From Corynebacterium sp. p3-SID1056 (lineage in GTDB: Bacteria > Actinomycetota > Actinomycetes > Mycobacteriales > Mycobacteriaceae), in assembly GCF_025152525.1 (NCBI RefSeq), contig NZ_JALXXL010000002.1, positions 300,721 to 364,720 on the forward strand: a stretch of DNA of 64,000 bases, read 5' to 3'. Below, piece after piece: positions 37,432 through 47,255 of the stretch. A program made the position numbers and the translations under genes. The notes below the pieces were generated by a model, which was not told where the DNA came from, ran no database searches, and saw only the letters and a program-made list of their open reading frames with translations. Numbering within the stretch: the stretch's first letter is position 1; each line of letters begins with the position of its first letter.

Positions 37432-38935
37432 GAGTCAGCTTCGCGGTGGCTTCGCGGACAAATTTGGCGATGCGGCTGGCGGGCGCCGTCGCGTCGCCGT
37501 ACTCGGTTGCGGCGGCCAGTTTGGCGGCTACGGCGTGCACGGTTGCGGCCGCGATGAGTGAATAGGTCTGCGCATTGTGCGCGAGCAGCGCGCCGGCAAT
37601 GCCGGAGAGCACGTCGCCGGAACCCGGGGTGGCGGCCCAGGAGTGCCCGGCGTCCAGCCCGTAGACGATGTGGCCATCGGAGATTAACGTGGCCCGGCCT
37701 TTGCGCAAGACGTCGCAGCCAAGGTACTCCGCCAGCTTCAGCGTTTCCTCTACGCGGTCATCCTCCGGAAGACCTACCGCCTCCCGCAGCCGGGCGAACT
37801 CGCCGTCGTGCGGGGTCAGCGCGGTGTAGGACTCGCGTTGGCGCAGGGAAATGCGCAGGTCGGAGTGGGTGGCCAGCAGGGTGATGGCGTCGGCGTCGAG
37901 AAGCAAAGGCTCCGGCGCGGCGAGCAATACACGCAGTTCCGCCGCGGCTGCATCATCCGTGTCTGCGCCGGGGCCGAACACCCAGGCCTGGACGCGTCCA
38001 CACGCAGCAAGCGTGCCGGCTGCGACGACCTCCGGGTGCGCGCGCACCACCTCGGATGCCTGCGGGCCCGCGTAGCGCACCATCGCCGGGGTGGCATACA
38101 CCGCGCCCGCGGTGCACAGGAGGGCCGCGCCAGGGTAAGTGGCGCTGCCAGCGCGGATACCAACCACACCGCCGGAGTACTTGTCGTCGGTCGCACCGGG
38201 TTCAACAGAAGGGACGGGCGCGGGGTGAAGCCCCCGCGTCCCCTCCGGGATCGGAAAATCCGGGGTGACGGCGCGGTTGGCGGTCAAAAGCGTGGGGCCG
38301 TCGGCGGACCATTCCGGCAGCGTATCGCTCAGCGTCTCGTACAGATGGCGGCCGCCGATGCCGATGTCCGCGAGCAGTTGCACCCCGCACGCAGCAGAGA
38401 GCACGTGGGCGCGTCGAAAACCGCCAAATGTCACGGTGGCCTCCGCGGTGACGTGCAGGTTGCCGCCCTCGCCGGTGTCGGCGTCGACGCCGGAGGGCAC
38501 ATCCACCGAAAGCACGCGCAGCCGGTTCAGTGCGGCCACGACCTCCGCGTACTCCTCGCGCAGGCCGGCGGTGCCACCGATGCCGGTCATGCCGTCGATG
38601 GCCAGGTCATACTCGTCAGAAACGCCGTCGACCACGGCTCCTCCCGCGTTGCGCAGCGCACCCAGCGCGCGCTCCTGGGCGCGGCCTGCCACCAGCAGGG
38701 CGTCGACCCGGTATCCGGACATGGCGAGCTCCGCGGCGGCGTAGAGCGCGTCACCCCCGTTGCCGCCGGGCCCGGCCACCGCGAGCACCCGCGCGCCGGG
38801 CGCAACCATGGCGCGCGCTACCTGGGCCACGGCGTGCGCGGCCTGTTGCATCAGCTCGTCGGGCGCAGTTTGCACATCAAGCAGGGGTTGTTCGGCGGCG
38901 CGGACTTGGTCGGCGGTAAACGTGCAGGCGTACAT
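37424..38935 (-). CDS. nnrDE: Bifunctional NAD(P)H-hydrate epimerase/dehydratase
   Basis: This 503-aa protein repairs hydrated NAD(P)H. The N-terminal NnrE domain (about 1-210) contains MQQAAHAVAQ and VAGPGGNGGDALYAAAEL, and the C-terminal NnrD domain (about 240-500) contains LLLDADAITLLATH, LTPHDGEFARL and AATPGSGDVLSGIAGALLAHN (seen as TPGSGDVLSGIAGALLAHN). ATG 38935 starts the protein MYACTFTADQVRAAE. The upstream ORF extension would run through nei and is ignored. It follows nei by 10 bp. Confidence 0.92.
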   Translation of the reverse strand: MYACTFTADQVRAAEQPLLDVQTAPDELMQQAAHAVAQVARAMVAPGARVLAVAGPGGNGGDALYAAAELAMSGYRVDALLVAGRAQERALGALRNAGGAVVDGVSDEYDLAIDGMTGIGGTAGLREEYAEVVAALNRLRVLSVDVPSGVDADTGEGGNLHVTAEATVTFGGFRRAHVLSAACGVQLLADIGIGGRHLYETLSDTLPEWSADGPTLLTANRAVTPDFPIPEGTRGLHPAPVPSVEPGATDDKYSGGVVGIRAGSATYPGAALLCTAGAVYATPAMVRYAGPQASEVVRAHPEVVAAGTLAACGRVQAWVFGPGADTDDAAAAELRVLLAAPEPLLLDADAITLLATHSDLRISLRQRESYTALTPHDGEFARLREAVGLPEDDRVEETLKLAEYLGCDVLRKGRATLISDGHIVYGLDAGHSWAATPGSGDVLSGIAGALLAHNAQTYSLIAAATVHAVAAKLAAATEYGDATAPASRIAKFVREATAKLTHA

Positions 38936-38945
38936 ACCGGCCAGG

Positions 38946-39752
38946 CTAGTCGCGCTGGCAGGTGGGGCACCAGAAAAGGTTGCGTCCCTCCACCTTCCGC
39001 AGCGCGATCTCGTCGCCGCACACGTAGCAGGGCTGGCCGGCCCGTCGGTAGACGTAGACTTCGCCGCCGTGGTCGTCCTTGCGGGGCGCCCGCCCCATCG
39101 CCTCCGGCGAGTGCTCATCGCGCACCGTGTCGATGCGCCCGTGCTCGAACCCGTAGCGCATGAGTTCCACCAGGTCCTCCCAGAGCGCGTCGAACTCGGC
39201 CCGGTCGAGCGCGCGGCCGGGTGTAAACGGGGAGATGCGTTGTCTAAACAGCGGCTCGGCGCGGTAGATGTTGCCCACCCCGGCGAAGTAGGACTGGTCC
39301 ATCATCAGCGAGCCGATCGTGCGCTTCGAGCGGTGCACGCGCGCCCACAGGGCGTCGGGGTCCGAATCACTGTCGAGAGGGTCCTCGCCGCTGCGTTCCA
39401 GGATGGCGGCGACCTCTGCGCCGCTGAGGTAGGCGCAGGTCTGCGGCCCGCGCAGGTTCGCGGCGACTGTGCCTTCGCCGCCGTCGGGCACCAGCCGCAG
39501 CCGGATTTGGCCCCAGATGTCCTCGGCCGGCTCGAAGCGCAGTGAGCCGATCAGCCCCAGGTGGATGTGCACAACAACATGCGCAAACTCGAGGAAGAGG
39601 TGCTTGCCTTGGGCTTGGGCACGAATCAGCGGGTGGGCGTCGATAAGCGAGGCATCGAAGCGGCCCTGCGGGGAGGAGGCGGCGAGCGGCGCGCCGCGAA
39701 ACTCATCGTTGAGGCGCGCGGCGAGGCGGTGAATGACGTGGCCCTCAGGCAT
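38946..39752 (-). CDS. nei: DNA glycosylase, Nei/endonuclease VIII-like
   Basis: This 268-aa Fpg/Nei-family glycosylase starts [14 protein letters not shown], with the catalytic Pro2 and Glu3. It has an H2TH domain ([16 protein letters not shown]) and a C-terminal zinc finger with CYVC and CPTC. It removes oxidised bases and nicks the DNA. Its match to actinobacterial Nei2-like enzymes ([11 protein letters not shown]) is better than to MutM. A GGAAG ribosome-binding site precedes the ATG. It is first of a nei-nnrDE-monooxygenase transcript, a plausible grouping around oxidative damage. Confidence 0.9.
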   Translation of the reverse strand: MPEGHVIHRLAARLNDEFRGAPLAASSPQGRFDASLIDAHPLIRAQAQGKHLFLEFAHVVVHIHLGLIGSLRFEPAEDIWGQIRLRLVPDGGEGTVAANLRGPQTCAYLSGAEVAAILERSGEDPLDSDSDPDALWARVHRSKRTIGSLMMDQSYFAGVGNIYRAEPLFRQRISPFTPGRALDRAEFDALWEDLVELMRYGFEHGRIDTVRDEHSPEAMGRAPRKDDHGGEVYVYRRAGQPCYVCGDEIALRKVEGRNLFWCPTCQRD

Positions 39753-39781
39753 CGTGGCACTTCCGAGACTGCATGCCCAAA

Positions 39782-39791
39782 ATTGTATTAT
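39782..39791. promoter_or_regulatory. Overlapping divergent -10 boxes, nei / DUF1846 gene
   Basis: On the plus strand TATTAT (39786-39791) lies 7 nt before ATG 39799. On the minus strand TACAAT (39787-39782) points toward nei with a short leader. The two boxes share two bases, giving a second bidirectional promoter in this window. Confidence 0.6.
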
Positions 39792-39798
39792 TGCCCCT

Positions 39799-41292
39799 AT
39801 GCCGTACACGATCGGGTTTGACCGCGAAAAATACATCCAGATGCAGTCCGAGCACATCACCGCGCGCAGGCGGGAGATCGGCGGCAAGTTGTACTTAGAA
39901 ATGGGGGGCAAGCTTTTCGACGACCACCATGCCTCCCGCGTCCTGCCCGGGTTCACCCCGGACAACAAGATCGCCATGCTCGACCGAATCAAGGACGAGG
40001 TGGAGATCGTCATCTGCTTCAACGCGGGCGACGTGGTGCGCCAGAAAGTGCGCGCCGACCTCGGCATCACCTACGAGGACGATGTGCTGCGGCTGGTCGA
40101 CGTGTTCCGTGACCGCGGCTTTTTGGTGGAAAACGTGGTGGTTACGCAGCTTGAGGGGCACAACGAGAACGTTGAGGCCTTCCTGGAGCGCCTCGGCCGG
40201 CTGGGGCTGAAGGTCTCGCGCCACTACATGATTCCCGGCTACCCCAACGACACGGCGACCGTGGTCTCCGATGAGGGTTTCGGCCACAACGATTATGTGG
40301 AGACCTCCCGCGACCTCATCGTCATGACCGCGCCGGGGCCCGGCTCCGGCAAGCTGGCGACGTGCTTGAGCCAGGTCTACCACGAGCACAAGCGTGGTGT
40401 CCCTGCTGGCTACGCCAAATTTGAGACTTTCCCCATCTGGAACCTGCCGCTGTCGCATCCGGTGAACCTGGCCTACGAGGCGGCCACCGCTGACTTGGAC
40501 GACATCAACGTGATCGACCAGTACCACTTGGAGGCCTACGGGGAGAAGGTCACCTCCTACAACCGCGACATCGAGGTCTTCCCGCTGCTCAAGGCGCTGC
40601 TGCGCGAGGTCACCGGGGAAACGCCGTACGAGTCACCCACGGACATGGGCGTGAATATGGCGGGCTACTGCATTTCCGACGACGCAGCGTGCCGCCACGC
40701 CGCAGAGCAGGAGATCATCCGCCGCTACTACAAGGCGTTGGTGGCGGAGCGTCGCGCGGAGAAAGCGAATACGGAGTCCGCGAGGATTGCCAACGTGATG
40801 CGCAAGGCCGAGGTGACTACGGTGGATCGTGTGGTGGTCGCGCCGGCGCTTGAGGTTGCTGAGGCGACCGGCCAGCCGGGGGCGGCGCTCGAGCTGCCGG
40901 ACGGCACGATCGTCACCGGCAAGACCTCTGATTTGCTCGGGCCCTCGGCGGCGGTGTTGCTCAACGCGCTGAAGCAGCTCGCGGGTATCGACGACGCCGT
41001 GCACCTGCTGTCCCCGGACTCTATCGAGCCGATCCAAACCCTCAAGACGAAGCACCTGGGGTCGGTCAACCCCCGCCTGCACACCGACGAGGTGCTTATT
41101 GCGTTGTCGGTGTCTGCTTCGACGAACGAGGATGCGGCGAAAGCACTCGACCAGCTACGAAGCCTTCGCGGGTGCGATGCCCACACCTCGACGATCCTCG
41201 GTTCCGTGGACGAGGGGATCTTCCGCAACCTGGGAGTGCTGGTGACCTCCGAGCCGAAGTATTGGAAGAAGGGGCTCTACCACAAGCGCTAG
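39799..41292 (+). CDS. DUF1846 family protein
   Basis: This 497-aa protein is a full-length DUF1846 member. It starts [16 protein letters not shown] and contains [40 protein letters not shown] and [15 protein letters not shown], the family's conserved blocks. Crystal structures of relatives show a nucleotide-binding-like fold, but no activity is established. ATG 39799 lies 7 nt after TATTAT and is probably leaderless. It is a single-gene unit. Confidence 0.9.
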   Translation: MPYTIGFDREKYIQMQSEHITARRREIGGKLYLEMGGKLFDDHHASRVLPGFTPDNKIAMLDRIKDEVEIVICFNAGDVVRQKVRADLGITYEDDVLRLVDVFRDRGFLVENVVVTQLEGHNENVEAFLERLGRLGLKVSRHYMIPGYPNDTATVVSDEGFGHNDYVETSRDLIVMTAPGPGSGKLATCLSQVYHEHKRGVPAGYAKFETFPIWNLPLSHPVNLAYEAATADLDDINVIDQYHLEAYGEKVTSYNRDIEVFPLLKALLREVTGETPYESPTDMGVNMAGYCISDDAACRHAAEQEIIRRYYKALVAERRAEKANTESARIANVMRKAEVTTVDRVVVAPALEVAEATGQPGAALELPDGTIVTGKTSDLLGPSAAVLLNALKQLAGIDDAVHLLSPDSIEPIQTLKTKHLGSVNPRLHTDEVLIALSVSASTNEDAAKALDQLRSLRGCDAHTSTILGSVDEGIFRNLGVLVTSEPKYWKKGLYHKR

Positions 41293-41354
41293 AATTTGCA
41301 CGCTTTGCGCTTCTCCTATTGCGCTCGTTGCGGATTGTTCGTATGATGGCGCAC

Positions 41355-41714
41355 ATGGCAACGGAAGAGAAGCTCTCACCGGTAGAGCAAGCACTGGCAG
41401 ATTTAAACAACAACCTCTCGCAGGCCCGCACCCGCGCGGCCGATACCGTCACGCTGCCGAAGGAAACGGCAGTGTGGCTCCGCGACATTATCGAGGACCT
41501 GGCAGAAGGCCGCCTGGTCAAGGCGCCCGGCCCGGAGGAGGAGATGACCACCCAGCAGGTGGCCAACTTACTCGGCGTGTCTCGCCCCTTTGTGGTCAAG
41601 CTTATCGACGAGGGCCAGCTCACCGGGCACAAGGTCGGCACCCACCGTCGCGTCTACACGCGCGACGCGGTGGCGTACAAGGATCAGATGGTAAATATCC
41701 GTGGCCAGCATTAA
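41355..41714 (+). CDS. Excisionase-family HTH DNA-binding protein
   Basis: This 119-aa protein has a helical N-terminus and a MerR/excisionase-type winged helix (about residues 65-110, [20 protein letters not shown], then a basic [16 protein letters not shown] wing). Such proteins are often antitoxins or recombination directionality factors, but the partner here is trhO. ATG 41355 is chosen because TATGAT (41342-41347) is 7 nt upstream. The in-frame ATGs at 41343 and 41346 overlap that box. Its end overlaps the trhO start by 14 bp, so the two are cotranslated. Confidence 0.75.
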   Translation: MATEEKLSPVEQALADLNNNLSQARTRAADTVTLPKETAVWLRDIIEDLAEGRLVKAPGPEEEMTTQQVANLLGVSRPFVVKLIDEGQLTGHKVGTHRRVYTRDAVAYKDQMVNIRGQH

Positions 41715-42591
41715 CAAAATCCTCCTGTACTACAAGTTCCAGCCCATCGCCGACCCAGATGCCGTGCGGCTGTGGCAGCGCGACCTGTGCGAAGGGCTTG
41801 GCCTGCACGGGAGGATCATCGTGTCCAAGGACGGCATCAACGGCACGGTCGGCGGGCCGATTGATGCGTGCAAGACGTACGCGAAGAAGACGCGCGAATA
41901 CTTCCGCGGGATCGAGTTCAAGTGGTCCGAGGGCGGACGGGACGACTTTCCCAAGCTCTCCGTCAAGGCGCGCGAGGAGATCGTGTCTTTCGGCGCGCCC
42001 GGCGAGCTGAAGGTGGACGAGCACGGCGTGGTCGGCGGCGGGAAGCACCTCAAGCCCGAAGAGGTCAACGAGCTGGTGCACAACAACCCGGACGTCGTCT
42101 TTTTCGATGGTCGCAATGCCCGCGAGGCCGAGATCGGCAGGTTTAAGAACGCGGTGGTGCCGGACGTCGAGACGACCCACGACTTCATCCGGGAGCTCGA
42201 CAGCGGTAAGTACGACTGGATGAAAGAGAAGCCAGTCATCTCGTATTGCACCGGCGGTATCCGCTGCGAGGTGCTTTCCAGCCTGATGATCAACCGCGGG
42301 TTTGAAAACGTCTACCAAATCGACGGCGGGATCGTGCGCTACGGCGAAAAGTATGGCAACTCCGGGCTGTGGGAGGGCTCCCTCTACGTCTTTGACAAGC
42401 GCATGCACACCGAGTTTGGTGATGGGGAAGAGGATCCAAACTACGTGCAGCTGGGCCATTGCGTGCACTGTGGTGAGGCGACGAACCGCTTCTACAACTG
42501 CGCCAACGAGCCGGAGTGCCGAGTGCAGTACCTCAGCTGCCCTGAGTGCCGTGAGCGCAACCCATATTGTAAGGACTGTGCACAAGCCTAG
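41701..42591 (+). CDS. trhO: tRNA uridine-34 hydroxylase TrhO
   Basis: This 296-aa protein (YceA/TrhO family) has an N-terminal acylphosphatase-like domain and a central rhodanese domain with the catalytic Cys in [15 protein letters not shown] (about residue 181). Its Cys-rich C-terminus has [18 protein letters not shown] and [14 protein letters not shown]. TrhO makes 5-hydroxyuridine at position 34 of tRNA. GTG 41701 lies within the 3' end of the HTH gene. The C-terminal cysteine pairs look like a metal site. Its stop converges by 4 bp on the next gene. Confidence 0.92.
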   Translation: MASINKILLYYKFQPIADPDAVRLWQRDLCEGLGLHGRIIVSKDGINGTVGGPIDACKTYAKKTREYFRGIEFKWSEGGRDDFPKLSVKAREEIVSFGAPGELKVDEHGVVGGGKHLKPEEVNELVHNNPDVVFFDGRNAREAEIGRFKNAVVPDVETTHDFIRELDSGKYDWMKEKPVISYCTGGIRCEVLSSLMINRGFENVYQIDGGIVRYGEKYGNSGLWEGSLYVFDKRMHTEFGDGEEDPNYVQLGHCVHCGEATNRFYNCANEPECRVQYLSCPECRERNPYCKDCAQA

Positions 42592-42995
42592 GTGGCGAGG
42601 GCACCGATGGTGATGATGAGCACGACCATGGTGAAGGGCACCAGCGGCAGCCAGAACACGCCCATCCACGGCACCCACCGTTCGTAGCGGTTGAGCTTGC
42701 GCACCATGATCACGGCGCAAGCCAACAGCGCGACCACCGGCGGGATGGAGGTGACGATCGCCCAGTTGTCTTCGCTTACCCCCGGGATCCACTTGAGCAC
42801 GAAGCCCGTGACGAGCGTGATCGCCACCGCGCAGGCGGCAAAGACGATAGCCTGCACCGTGGAGCGCTTGTTGCGCTGGGCGACGTCGAAAGGATCCGGC
42901 TCGTCGGCAAGCGCGTCAAAATCCTGCGGCTCGGGGCGAACCCGGCTGAAGCGGTCCGCCGGAGAGGAGAGATCGTTTTCTGGGTGTTCGCGCAT
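42588..42995 (-). CDS. Small two-helix membrane protein
   Basis: This 135-aa protein has a charged N-terminus (~50 residues, [25 protein letters not shown] in two parts) and about three hydrophobic segments from residue ~53. I do not recognise a family. ATG 42995 (MREHPEND) is chosen; a start at 43004 or 43013 would add a few residues. It overlaps trhO tail-to-tail by 4 bp and lies 30 bp after the universal stress gene, with which it may be cotranscribed. Confidence 0.6.
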   Translation of the reverse strand: MREHPENDLSSPADRFSRVRPEPQDFDALADEPDPFDVAQRNKRSTVQAIVFAACAVAITLVTGFVLKWIPGVSEDNWAIVTSIPPVVALLACAVIMVRKLNRYERWVPWMGVFWLPLVPFTMVVLIITIGALAT

Positions 42996-43024
42996 ACTTC
43001 CCATCTGTACCACGCTTTCGGCGT

Positions 43025-44005
43025 TTAGCTTTCTGCCTCCGAGCGCGGGTAAATCAGCACCGGAACCGGGGCAAAACGAATGAATTCGCCCTCGCGGCTG
43101 CCGACGAAGACGCGCTTAATCGGGCCGGAGGGCTGCGAGCCCAGGCAGAGGATGTCGCCCTTCTTCCACTTCACACTATCGACCGCGCGCTTCCAGCTCT
43201 TTCCTGAGGCGAGCAATGTCTCCACGTCGAGCCCCGCGCAGCCGTCAAACTGGCTGCACACGTTTAACGCTTGGTCTCGCACCCGATCGAGCAGGCCGAG
43301 CGTGGTTTCGTTCCAGGCCGCGAGCTCGTGGGAGAAGTCGCCGTCGCGTTCATTGGGCGAAAAAGCGACGATGCGCAGCGGCACGCCGATGACGCAGGCC
43401 AGCGTGGTGGCGTACGCCAAGCCGGGGAAGCGCAAGCGGTGGCCGTCGCCGGAAACCTCGTCGGAGTCGATCAGCGCGTAGGTGACCCGGGTGATGCCCT
43501 TCTTCGACAGCTTCACGTGCTTCGGCGCGAGCCCCAGTGGCAGGGTGGAGGAGTGCATGAGCTGGTCCGCCTCGCTGGTGGGGCGGAAGCGGCTCTTCGC
43601 GGTCTTGGCGCGTGAGCCGAGGATGATCATGTCGGCGTTGAAGGTCCGCGCGACGTCGTAAAGCGGCTCGGCATTGCCGGTGCGCTCGACGAGGCGGGCA
43701 AACGGTGTGGCGCGCTGCGAGGCCGGCAGCACCTCGTCGAGGGCATCGTCGACCTCCTCGCGGAAGTGTTCCTCCGAGCGCTTTAGCCACTTCTTGTATT
43801 TCTTGCCGGAGATCGACGCGGTCAGCGGGCTTTTCGTGGTGGCCATGACTTGGACCCGCACCGGCAGGGAGCGGCCGAGCCACGCGGCGAACTCGAGTGC
43901 TTCCGTGTTGTTGGAGTTGCTCGAGTCCCAACCAACAACAACGCGGAGCTCCCCCTCGTTGCGGGGCAGCTGCGCCAGATCGCTGGAAAATGAACGTGCC
44001 GTCAC
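43025..44005 (-). CDS. Tandem universal stress protein (UspA-like)
   Basis: This 326-aa protein contains two Usp-type domains. The first (about residues 18-165) starts LRVVVGWDSSNSNNTEALEFAAWL and ends SSTLPLGLAPKHVKL with the GSRAKTAKS nucleotide loop. The second (about 172-320) has LCLGSQPSGPIKRVFVGS and FAPVPVLIYPRS. It is cotranscribed after the MarR-type gene, the malR-uspA order known in C. glutamicum. GTG 44005 follows a GGAGGC site. Role under stress is inferred from family only. Confidence 0.85.
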   Translation of the reverse strand: MTARSFSSDLAQLPRNEGELRVVVGWDSSNSNNTEALEFAAWLGRSLPVRVQVMATTKSPLTASISGKKYKKWLKRSEEHFREEVDDALDEVLPASQRATPFARLVERTGNAEPLYDVARTFNADMIILGSRAKTAKSRFRPTSEADQLMHSSTLPLGLAPKHVKLSKKGITRVTYALIDSDEVSGDGHRLRFPGLAYATTLACVIGVPLRIVAFSPNERDGDFSHELAAWNETTLGLLDRVRDQALNVCSQFDGCAGLDVETLLASGKSWKRAVDSVKWKKGDILCLGSQPSGPIKRVFVGSREGEFIRFAPVPVLIYPRSEAES

Positions 44006-44015
44006 GCCTCCGATT

Positions 44016-44492
44016 CTACGATGCGGAGTGCTCCTTATTCACGTAGGCCTCAGCCAGCAGGTTGATGATGTCGGTGACGCTGTCGAGCTTTCGCAGCGAG
44101 TCCCCGTCAAGCGTGCCGAGCATCTCGCCCAGGTAGCGGGTGCGCTCCTCGCCCACGCGCTCGAGCTCCTCGCGGCCCAGCTTCGTCGTCTCGACGCTCA
44201 CGCCGCGGCGGTCGTCCTCGGAGCGAATGCGGTGCACCAGCCCGCGCTTTTCCAATTGGTTGACGGTGTTCGAGGCGGTAGGCATGCGCACGCCTTCCGC
44301 CTCGGCAATCCTGCTAATGCGGGTCGGCCCCTCCTCTGCGAGTCGGCTGAGGATCGACAGCTGCGGGCCGGTGAGGTCCGAGTGCTCGGCGGTGCGGAAG
44401 TAGGTGACATACAGAGAAGTCATTGCTGGACGAATCCGTTGCGCGATGTCGTAAGGGTCCGGTTGTGCTGTGGGGTCCTGTGCCAAGGTCAT
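44016..44492 (-). CDS. malR: MarR-family regulator, MalR-like
   Basis: This 158-aa winged-helix regulator has the MarR core LTGPQLSILSRLAEEGPTRISRIAEAEGVRMPTASNTVNQLEKRGLV (read in parts from residue ~40), with the wing RSEDDRRGVSVE. It contains no cysteine, which argues against a thiol sensor such as RosR. Its place before a universal stress gene, and divergent from DUF5318 and a class A PBP, matches MalR of C. glutamicum, a regulator of cell-envelope remodelling. ATG 44492 follows a GAGGAG site. A candidate operator TTTAACGACTAAA (44512-44524) lies in its promoter. Confidence 0.75.
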   Translation of the reverse strand: MTLAQDPTAQPDPYDIAQRIRPAMTSLYVTYFRTAEHSDLTGPQLSILSRLAEEGPTRISRIAEAEGVRMPTASNTVNQLEKRGLVHRIRSEDDRRGVSVETTKLGREELERVGEERTRYLGEMLGTLDGDSLRKLDSVTDIINLLAEAYVNKEHSAS

Positions 44493-44511
44493 TTCCAACT
44501 CCTCAACGCTT

Positions 44512-44524
44512 TTTAACGACTAAA
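44512..44524. promoter_or_regulatory. Candidate MarR operator
   Basis: TTTAACGACTAAA has 4-bp perfect arms (TTTA/TAAA) and lies 19 bp upstream of the malR start, between malR and the divergent DUF5318 gene. The -10 of DUF5318 is TATACT (44546-44551), 7 nt before GTG 44559. A single short palindrome is weak evidence. Confidence 0.35.
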
Positions 44525-44558
44525 TAGTACCAGCTTTAGGTTGACTATACTAGACGGG

Positions 44559-44921
44559 GTGTTTGCGTATCGGTACGAGATCTCCCACGAGTGGGCCCGC
44601 CGCCAAACCCTGCGAGATTTCCGCGCGGGGCACCTCGTGCTTAGCGACGTCTGCGACGCCGATTTTCTCCTCCGCACCGCCAGCGAATTCCACGGGACTC
44701 CCGCCGCGCGCCCCTGCCCCATCTGCGGTGGGGAGATGCGCGACGTGAAGTGGGTGTACGGCGATGCGCTGGGCCGCCGCGCGAATACCGCGCGCAGCGA
44801 GGAGGAGATCGACCGCCTCGTCGGCGAGGTAGGCCCGATCACGGTGCATTTCGTCGAGGTGTGTCCCGAGTGTAAGTGGAATTATTTGTGCAAGGCTTTT
44901 ACCGCTTGCCCAGTGGGGTGA
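44559..44921 (+). CDS. DUF5318 protein with Cys-pair zinc motifs
   Basis: This 120-aa protein has CPICGGEMRDVKWVYGD (about residues 55-71) and CPECKWNYLCKAF near the end, two Cys pairs that could hold one zinc. It matches the actinobacterial DUF5318 family. GTG 44559 is chosen because TATACT lies 7 nt upstream. The upstream TTG at 44541 is less likely. It precedes the penicillin-binding protein gene by 82 bp and may be transcribed into it. Confidence 0.8.
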   Translation: MFAYRYEISHEWARRQTLRDFRAGHLVLSDVCDADFLLRTASEFHGTPAARPCPICGGEMRDVKWVYGDALGRRANTARSEEEIDRLVGEVGPITVHFVEVCPECKWNYLCKAFTACPVG

Positions 44922-45003
44922 TTGTGTGGCGGGCGGGTAGTGTGTTTGTAAGTATTGAGAGCATTGTGACTGCTGTCGTCGTCGACGTTGTAAGGGAACA
45001 CGC

Positions 45004-47235
45004 GTGACAAACAACGAGAAAGCCCCCGAGAGCGGGAGCACCGCGGCAAAGAAGAAGCCCTCCCGTGTTGGGCAGTGGGTCTTGGCCTTCTTACTGCTAC
45101 TAGTGCTCCTCGCCTCTATCCCGGCGCTGTGGTTCGCCTGGAACTACAGCCGGGCGAACCTCCCGGCCCCGAATGAGATTGAGGCGGCTCAGATCTCCAG
45201 CATCTACTTCAACGATGCCAAGACTGAGCTTGCGCGCGTGGTCCCGCCGGAAGGCAACCGCGAGCAGATCGCGTTGGACAAGGTGCCGGTTGAGGTGCAG
45301 AACGCGGTGTTGGCGGCGGAGGACCGCGACTTTTGGGAGAACTCCGGTTTCTCCTTCACCGGTTTTGGCCGCGCGGCGATCGGGCAGCTCACCGGCAACC
45401 CTTCCGCCGGCGGCGGCTCGACGATTACGCAGCAGTACGTGAAGAACGCGATCGTGGGCAACGAACACTCCTACCAGCGCAAGGCCAAGGAGCTCGTGTA
45501 CTCGATCAAGATGACGAATTCCTGGTCGAAGGAGGAGGTGCTCAGCGCGTACCTCAACACTGTGTACTTCGGGCGCAACGCCTACGGCATTGAGGCGGCT
45601 GCGCACGCCTACTTTTCCAAGCCGGCCAGCGAGCTGACGGTGGAGGAAGGCGCGGTGCTCGCCGCGTCGATCCAGCGCCCGAGCCAGCTCGATCCGTGGA
45701 CGAACCCGGAGGGCGCGGAGGATCGCTGGAATTACGTGATGGACGGGCTCGTGGCGATGGGCGCGATTGACCAGGGCACCCGCGCCCAGGCGAAGTTCCC
45801 GGAGACGCGCGACCCGGCGACCTACTCGGCGTACACCGAGGCCACCGGTCCGAACGGCCTGATTAAAAACCAGGTCATGACGGAGCTCGCGGCAATTGGC
45901 ATCTCGGAGGACGACCTGACCAACCGCGGCCTGCAGATCACCACGACTATCGATAAGAAGGCCCAGGACGACACGGTTCGCATCTCTGAGGAGCAGCTGT
46001 CGAGTTTGCAGGACGACGCGCGCACCGGCGTGGTTGCGGTGGAGCCGGGCACGGGCGCGGTGCGCGCCTACTACGGCGGTAACGATCCTTCAGGTTGGGA
46101 CTACGCCAACGCCGGTCTGCAGACGGGCTCGACGTTCAAGATCTTTACCCTTGCGGCGGCGCTGCAGCAGGGCATCCCGCTCACCGCGAACTTCGATGCT
46201 TCCCCGGTCACGCTGCCGAATGGCGCCGTGGTGACCAACTACGACGGCGGCGGCGGGGGCATGATCAACATGACCGAGGCGACGCGCGTGTCCTCGAACA
46301 CCGCCTACATGCGTATCCAGAACGAGCTGGACAACACGACGCAGGACACGGCGGATATGGCGCACGCGCTCGGCGTCGCTCGTTCCATTCCGGGCATCCC
46401 GGTGACCCTGCGCGAGAACGGCGGCCAGCCATACGAGGGCATTGTGCTGGGCCAGTACCAGTCTCGCGTGCTCGACATGGCCGTCGGCGTGGCGACCCTG
46501 ACGAACCGCGGCGTGTACCACCCGACCCACTTCGTCGAGCGTGTTGTGGACGCGCGCGGCGAGGTGCTCTACGAAAACGATCGCGAGTACGCGGAGCGTC
46601 GTGTGTCTGCCCAGGTGGCGGACAACGTGATCGAAGCGATGCAGACGGTGATCCCCTACTCGTACGCCAACCTCGCTGGCGGGCGTCCCGCGGCAGGAAA
46701 GACCGGTACCGCGCAGCTGGGCGACACGGGCCTGAACAAGGACGCGTGGATGGTGGGTTCCACCCCGCAGCTCGCCGTGGCCGTCTGGGTCGGTACCGCC
46801 GACAACACCTCCGCGATCTATAACGAATCCGGCGGCATCATGTGGGGCGCGCAGACGCCCACCCGGATCTGGAAGAACGTCCTGGACTCGGTCCTCGAGG
46901 GCCAAGAGGTGCAGAACTTCCACGGCGCGAGCCCGGTCTACTGGGGCGTGAGCCCCTACTCGGGTGGCGCGAGCCTGGGTGGCAATTCCTGGGCCTACTA
47001 CAACCAGCAGGAATCTTCGCAACCTGCGGAGCAGCCGACGGAGGAAGCGAAGCCGGAGGAGCGTGAATCTGCGCAAGCTCCGGAGGCACCGCCGGCCCCG
47101 CAGCAGCCAGCGCCCGCCCCGGCACCAGCTCCCGCGCCCGCACCCGCGCCAGCCCCGGCACCGGCGGCGCCGGACCTGGGGCTCAACGATGCAGTGAACG
47201 ATTTCTTTGACGGTATTGAAGGCGCGTTGCAGTAG
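45004..47235 (+). CDS. Class A penicillin-binding protein (PonA-type)
   Basis: This 743-aa bifunctional enzyme builds peptidoglycan. It has a cytoplasmic N-terminus, one membrane helix (residues ~22-46) and a GT51 transglycosylase domain with the catalytic Glu in AAEDRDFWENSGFS. The transpeptidase domain has SxxK in TGSTFKIFT (about 375), SSN and KTG in AAGKTGTAQL (about 565). The C-terminal tail is a Pro-Ala repeat (APAPAPAPA) followed by a hydrophobic-acidic end. GTG 45004 follows AAGGGAA. It stands downstream of DUF5318 in the same order as the C. glutamicum malR region. Whether it is the PBP1a or PBP1b orthologue is not settled. Confidence 0.93.
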   Translation: MTNNEKAPESGSTAAKKKPSRVGQWVLAFLLLLVLLASIPALWFAWNYSRANLPAPNEIEAAQISSIYFNDAKTELARVVPPEGNREQIALDKVPVEVQNAVLAAEDRDFWENSGFSFTGFGRAAIGQLTGNPSAGGGSTITQQYVKNAIVGNEHSYQRKAKELVYSIKMTNSWSKEEVLSAYLNTVYFGRNAYGIEAAAHAYFSKPASELTVEEGAVLAASIQRPSQLDPWTNPEGAEDRWNYVMDGLVAMGAIDQGTRAQAKFPETRDPATYSAYTEATGPNGLIKNQVMTELAAIGISEDDLTNRGLQITTTIDKKAQDDTVRISEEQLSSLQDDARTGVVAVEPGTGAVRAYYGGNDPSGWDYANAGLQTGSTFKIFTLAAALQQGIPLTANFDASPVTLPNGAVVTNYDGGGGGMINMTEATRVSSNTAYMRIQNELDNTTQDTADMAHALGVARSIPGIPVTLRENGGQPYEGIVLGQYQSRVLDMAVGVATLTNRGVYHPTHFVERVVDARGEVLYENDREYAERRVSAQVADNVIEAMQTVIPYSYANLAGGRPAAGKTGTAQLGDTGLNKDAWMVGSTPQLAVAVWVGTADNTSAIYNESGGIMWGAQTPTRIWKNVLDSVLEGQEVQNFHGASPVYWGVSPYSGGASLGGNSWAYYNQQESSQPAEQPTEEAKPEERESAQAPEAPPAPQQPAPAPAPAPAPAPAPAPAPAAPDLGLNDAVNDFFDGIEGALQ

Positions 47236-47255
47236 AGGTGGGAAGTACACAAGCT

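Noticed and set aside
41355..42591. Toxin-antitoxin pair
   Set aside because: The HTH protein resembles some antitoxins, but its partner is a full-length TrhO tRNA hydroxylase and not a toxin.
44016..44492. RosR, the cysteine-based peroxide sensor
   Set aside because: The protein has no cysteine, and its neighbours match the malR locus.
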